Of a stretch of 64,000 nucleotides of DNA, positions 62,732 through 64,000 are shown one piece after another. Made by a program: the position numbers and the translations under genes. Under the pieces are notes generated by a model. That model was not told where the DNA came from. It searched no databases and saw only the letters and a list, made by a program, of their open reading frames with translations. Numbering within the stretch: the first letter of the stretch is position 1; each line of letters starts with the position of its first letter. Source of the DNA: Leptospiraceae bacterium (GTDB lineage: Bacteria; Spirochaetota; Leptospiria; Leptospirales; Leptospiraceae); the NCBI GenBank assembly GCA_022402465.1, contig JAKRSH010000007.1, forward strand, positions 248,001 through 312,000, read 5' to 3'.

Positions 62732-64000
62732 TAGTTTTTGTTACGTAATTTCTCTTTCAAAATTTCAATAGCTTCCTTTTTTTTATATGAAAGTCTTAAA
62801 TATTCTTTTGCTGATTTTTCTTCAGGATTAATTAATAAAATATTTTCAAACATTTGAATTGAATTATCATATAGCCGTTCATTGTAGTAATTAATTCCTT
62901 GTTTAAGATATGATTCTATCTTAGAAGATTCAGATTTTCTAAGATTAGCAAGTTCAGATTGTGTTTTTGTATTACTCGGTAGAGTTCTAAGGCTAGACAA
63001 ATATTCTTTGATTGCTTCAAAGTTCTTGTCAGATTTTTCATAAGCATTTCCTCGCAATCTTTCTTGTTCACTAAGTGCGATTGTAGTTTCTTTCAATCCA
63101 AATTTAGCTAATTCATTATTCGGATTTATTTGAAGAATCTTAGAATATTCATTTTTAGCTTGGAGAAATTGATTATTTGCATATAAAGAATTTGCTAATT
63201 TTAAAAGTTCTTTTGTTTTTGTTCCTGTAATTTTTTCAATAGTTAATGCTAAATAAGTCTGTGCTGAAGTATTATTTGGATCCTTTTTAAGAATTGCTTC
63301 AAAGATAGTTCTGGCAGAAGTCAATTTGTTCTCATTTAGTAAAGTTATGCCGGCTGAAAATAATTTCGTCTGCTTTGCTCTTTCTAAAATTTGGTCTGGA
63401 ATATTGATACCAGATGCTTTAGCATATTCTTCGTTGATATAGAATGCGGATTGTGTTGGCAATAAAACTCTTTCCTTAGAGCAATTTGATTTACCAGATA
63501 AGACTCGATTTGCCATATTTCCAGTCTCTACACCTAATTTACTATATTCGGGACTGATGGCAAAAGTCGCCCCTGCTTTAACTAATGCAGGAAATGTAGT
63601 CATTAATATAATATTATTCTTCTTTGCAAATTCTGAAAGAAATTCAAAACGAGAAGAATTATAAATAGGATCAGATATCATATAAAATGCATCAGCATCC
63701 GTTTTTAAGTTATTTAAACCGGTTTCAAAATTTTCTTCTGAAATATGAACTGCTGAATAGAGTAAGTTGTATTCAATATCCCTAAAGTTCCCTTCTCCTG
63801 CTTGGTAATTAATTTCATCGGATGAATAGAATGCATACACTTTCCTTATCCTTGTATCAATTTGATTTAAAGTCAGGAAAAATTCACTGATAGAAATATC
63901 CATTCCGACTCCACAAAAATTCTTTTGATTCAATCCTAAACTTTTAGGATTGGAAATCATTGAAAAAATAACAGGTGTTTTGTTTAAATTATCCTTAGCT
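62731..64000 (-). CDS. ABC-transporter substrate-binding-like protein with TPR repeats (partial)
   Basis: The frame is open through the right window edge, so the N-terminus is missing. The visible first part (PVIFSMISNPKSLG; then GVGMDISISEFFLTL) matches the ABC_sub_bind (PF04392, TrpX-like) family: a lobe with strands such as KVYAFYSSDEIN and ADAFYMISDP. About residue 190 onward there are TPR-like repeats (LNENKLTSARTIFEAIL, LRGNAYEKSDKNFEAIKEYL, YYNERLYDNSIQMFENIL). The fusion of a ligand-binding domain and TPR in front of a TonB receptor suggests a sensing or delivery partner. No ABC permease or ATPase is visible here. Confidence 0.8.
   Translation of the reverse strand, partial: AKDNLNKTPVIFSMISNPKSLGLNQKNFCGVGMDISISEFFLTLNQIDTRIRKVYAFYSSDEINYQAGEGNFRDIEYNLLYSAVHISEENFETGLNNLKTDADAFYMISDPIYNSSRFEFLSEFAKKNNIILMTTFPALVKAGATFAISPEYSKLGVETGNMANRVLSGKSNCSKERVLLPTQSAFYINEEYAKASGINIPDQILERAKQTKLFSAGITLLNENKLTSARTIFEAILKKDPNNTSAQTYLALTIEKITGTKTKELLKLANSLYANNQFLQAKNEYSKILQINPNNELAKFGLKETTIALSEQERLRGNAYEKSDKNFEAIKEYLSSLRTLPSNTKTQSELANLRKSESSKIESYLKQGINYYNERLYDNSIQMFENILLINPEEKSAKEYLRLSYKKKEAIEILKEKLRNKN

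Noticed and set aside
1-64000. tRNA, rRNA, CRISPR, insertion sequences or prophage genes
   Set aside because: I looked through the gaps between genes and the proteins. No cloverleaf arm pattern, repeat-spacer array, transposase or phage structural gene was seen.

Overview
The window is AT-rich chromosomal DNA (about one third G+C by eye) from a spirochaete, most probably a Leptospira species. Pointers are the many short lipoprotein signals with relaxed lipoboxes (FSC, LNC, SNC before the Cys), a bacterial-Ig lipoprotein, flavin-dependent thymidylate synthase, several hypothetical lipoproteins, and housekeeping genes interleaved with them. The genus is inferred from gene content; no similarity search was possible. 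It looks like ordinary vertically inherited chromosome. I saw no insertion sequence, prophage, CRISPR array, tRNA or rRNA. Genes are packed so tightly that no gap exceeds about 150 bases.

Layout. 1-4870 (minus): DUF445 membrane protein, aroC, a response regulator, a short nuoG and the start of nuoI. 4934-7926 (plus): a compact run of TonB-like protein, NusG-family antiterminator, kdsD, aroD and a FliG-like small protein. 8050-12757: a 1299-residue Ig-like lipoprotein followed by two Bor-like lipoproteins. 12815-24063: thyX, a two-part alpha/beta hydrolase, an OprO/P-type porin with a lipoprotein partner, a divergent lipoprotein, a TPR protein, a GMC oxidoreductase with its small subunit, and a lipoprotein with two amidase domains. 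24091-32445: M1 aminopeptidase lipoprotein, lipid kinase, PF10118-type protein, alpha/beta hydrolase, prfA, EcsC-like protein and a lipoprotein.

32442-38875 (minus) is the most unusual block: rhomboid protease, medium-chain dehydrogenase without the structural-zinc lobe, an 821-residue protein with an S-adenosylhomocysteine-hydrolase-like half, Nudix hydrolase, an exported nitrilase-fold protein that has lost its catalytic cysteine, and a four-cysteine small protein. The first five genes overlap end to start. This is my best candidate for an undescribed system.

38907-51098: hypothetical proteins, a methyltransferase, dapF, a HAD phosphatase, a Trk/Ktr potassium-uptake operon that also holds a cytoplasmic BtuF-like protein, and an adenosine-deaminase-family enzyme. 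51095-64000: cysE, an M50 membrane protease leading an operon of propeller protein, lipoprotein and phosphoesterase, a DegT aminotransferase divergent from a second adenosine deaminase, small exported proteins, and a TonB-dependent receptor co-transcribed with an ABC-substrate-binding/TPR protein that runs off the right edge.

Starts and stops are often interlocked: convergent neighbours share 4-base palindromic stops, one divergent pair shares CATG, and four tandem pairs overlap by the same 8-base form ATGNATAA. One small gene has a strong promoter so close to its ATG that its mRNA should be leaderless.
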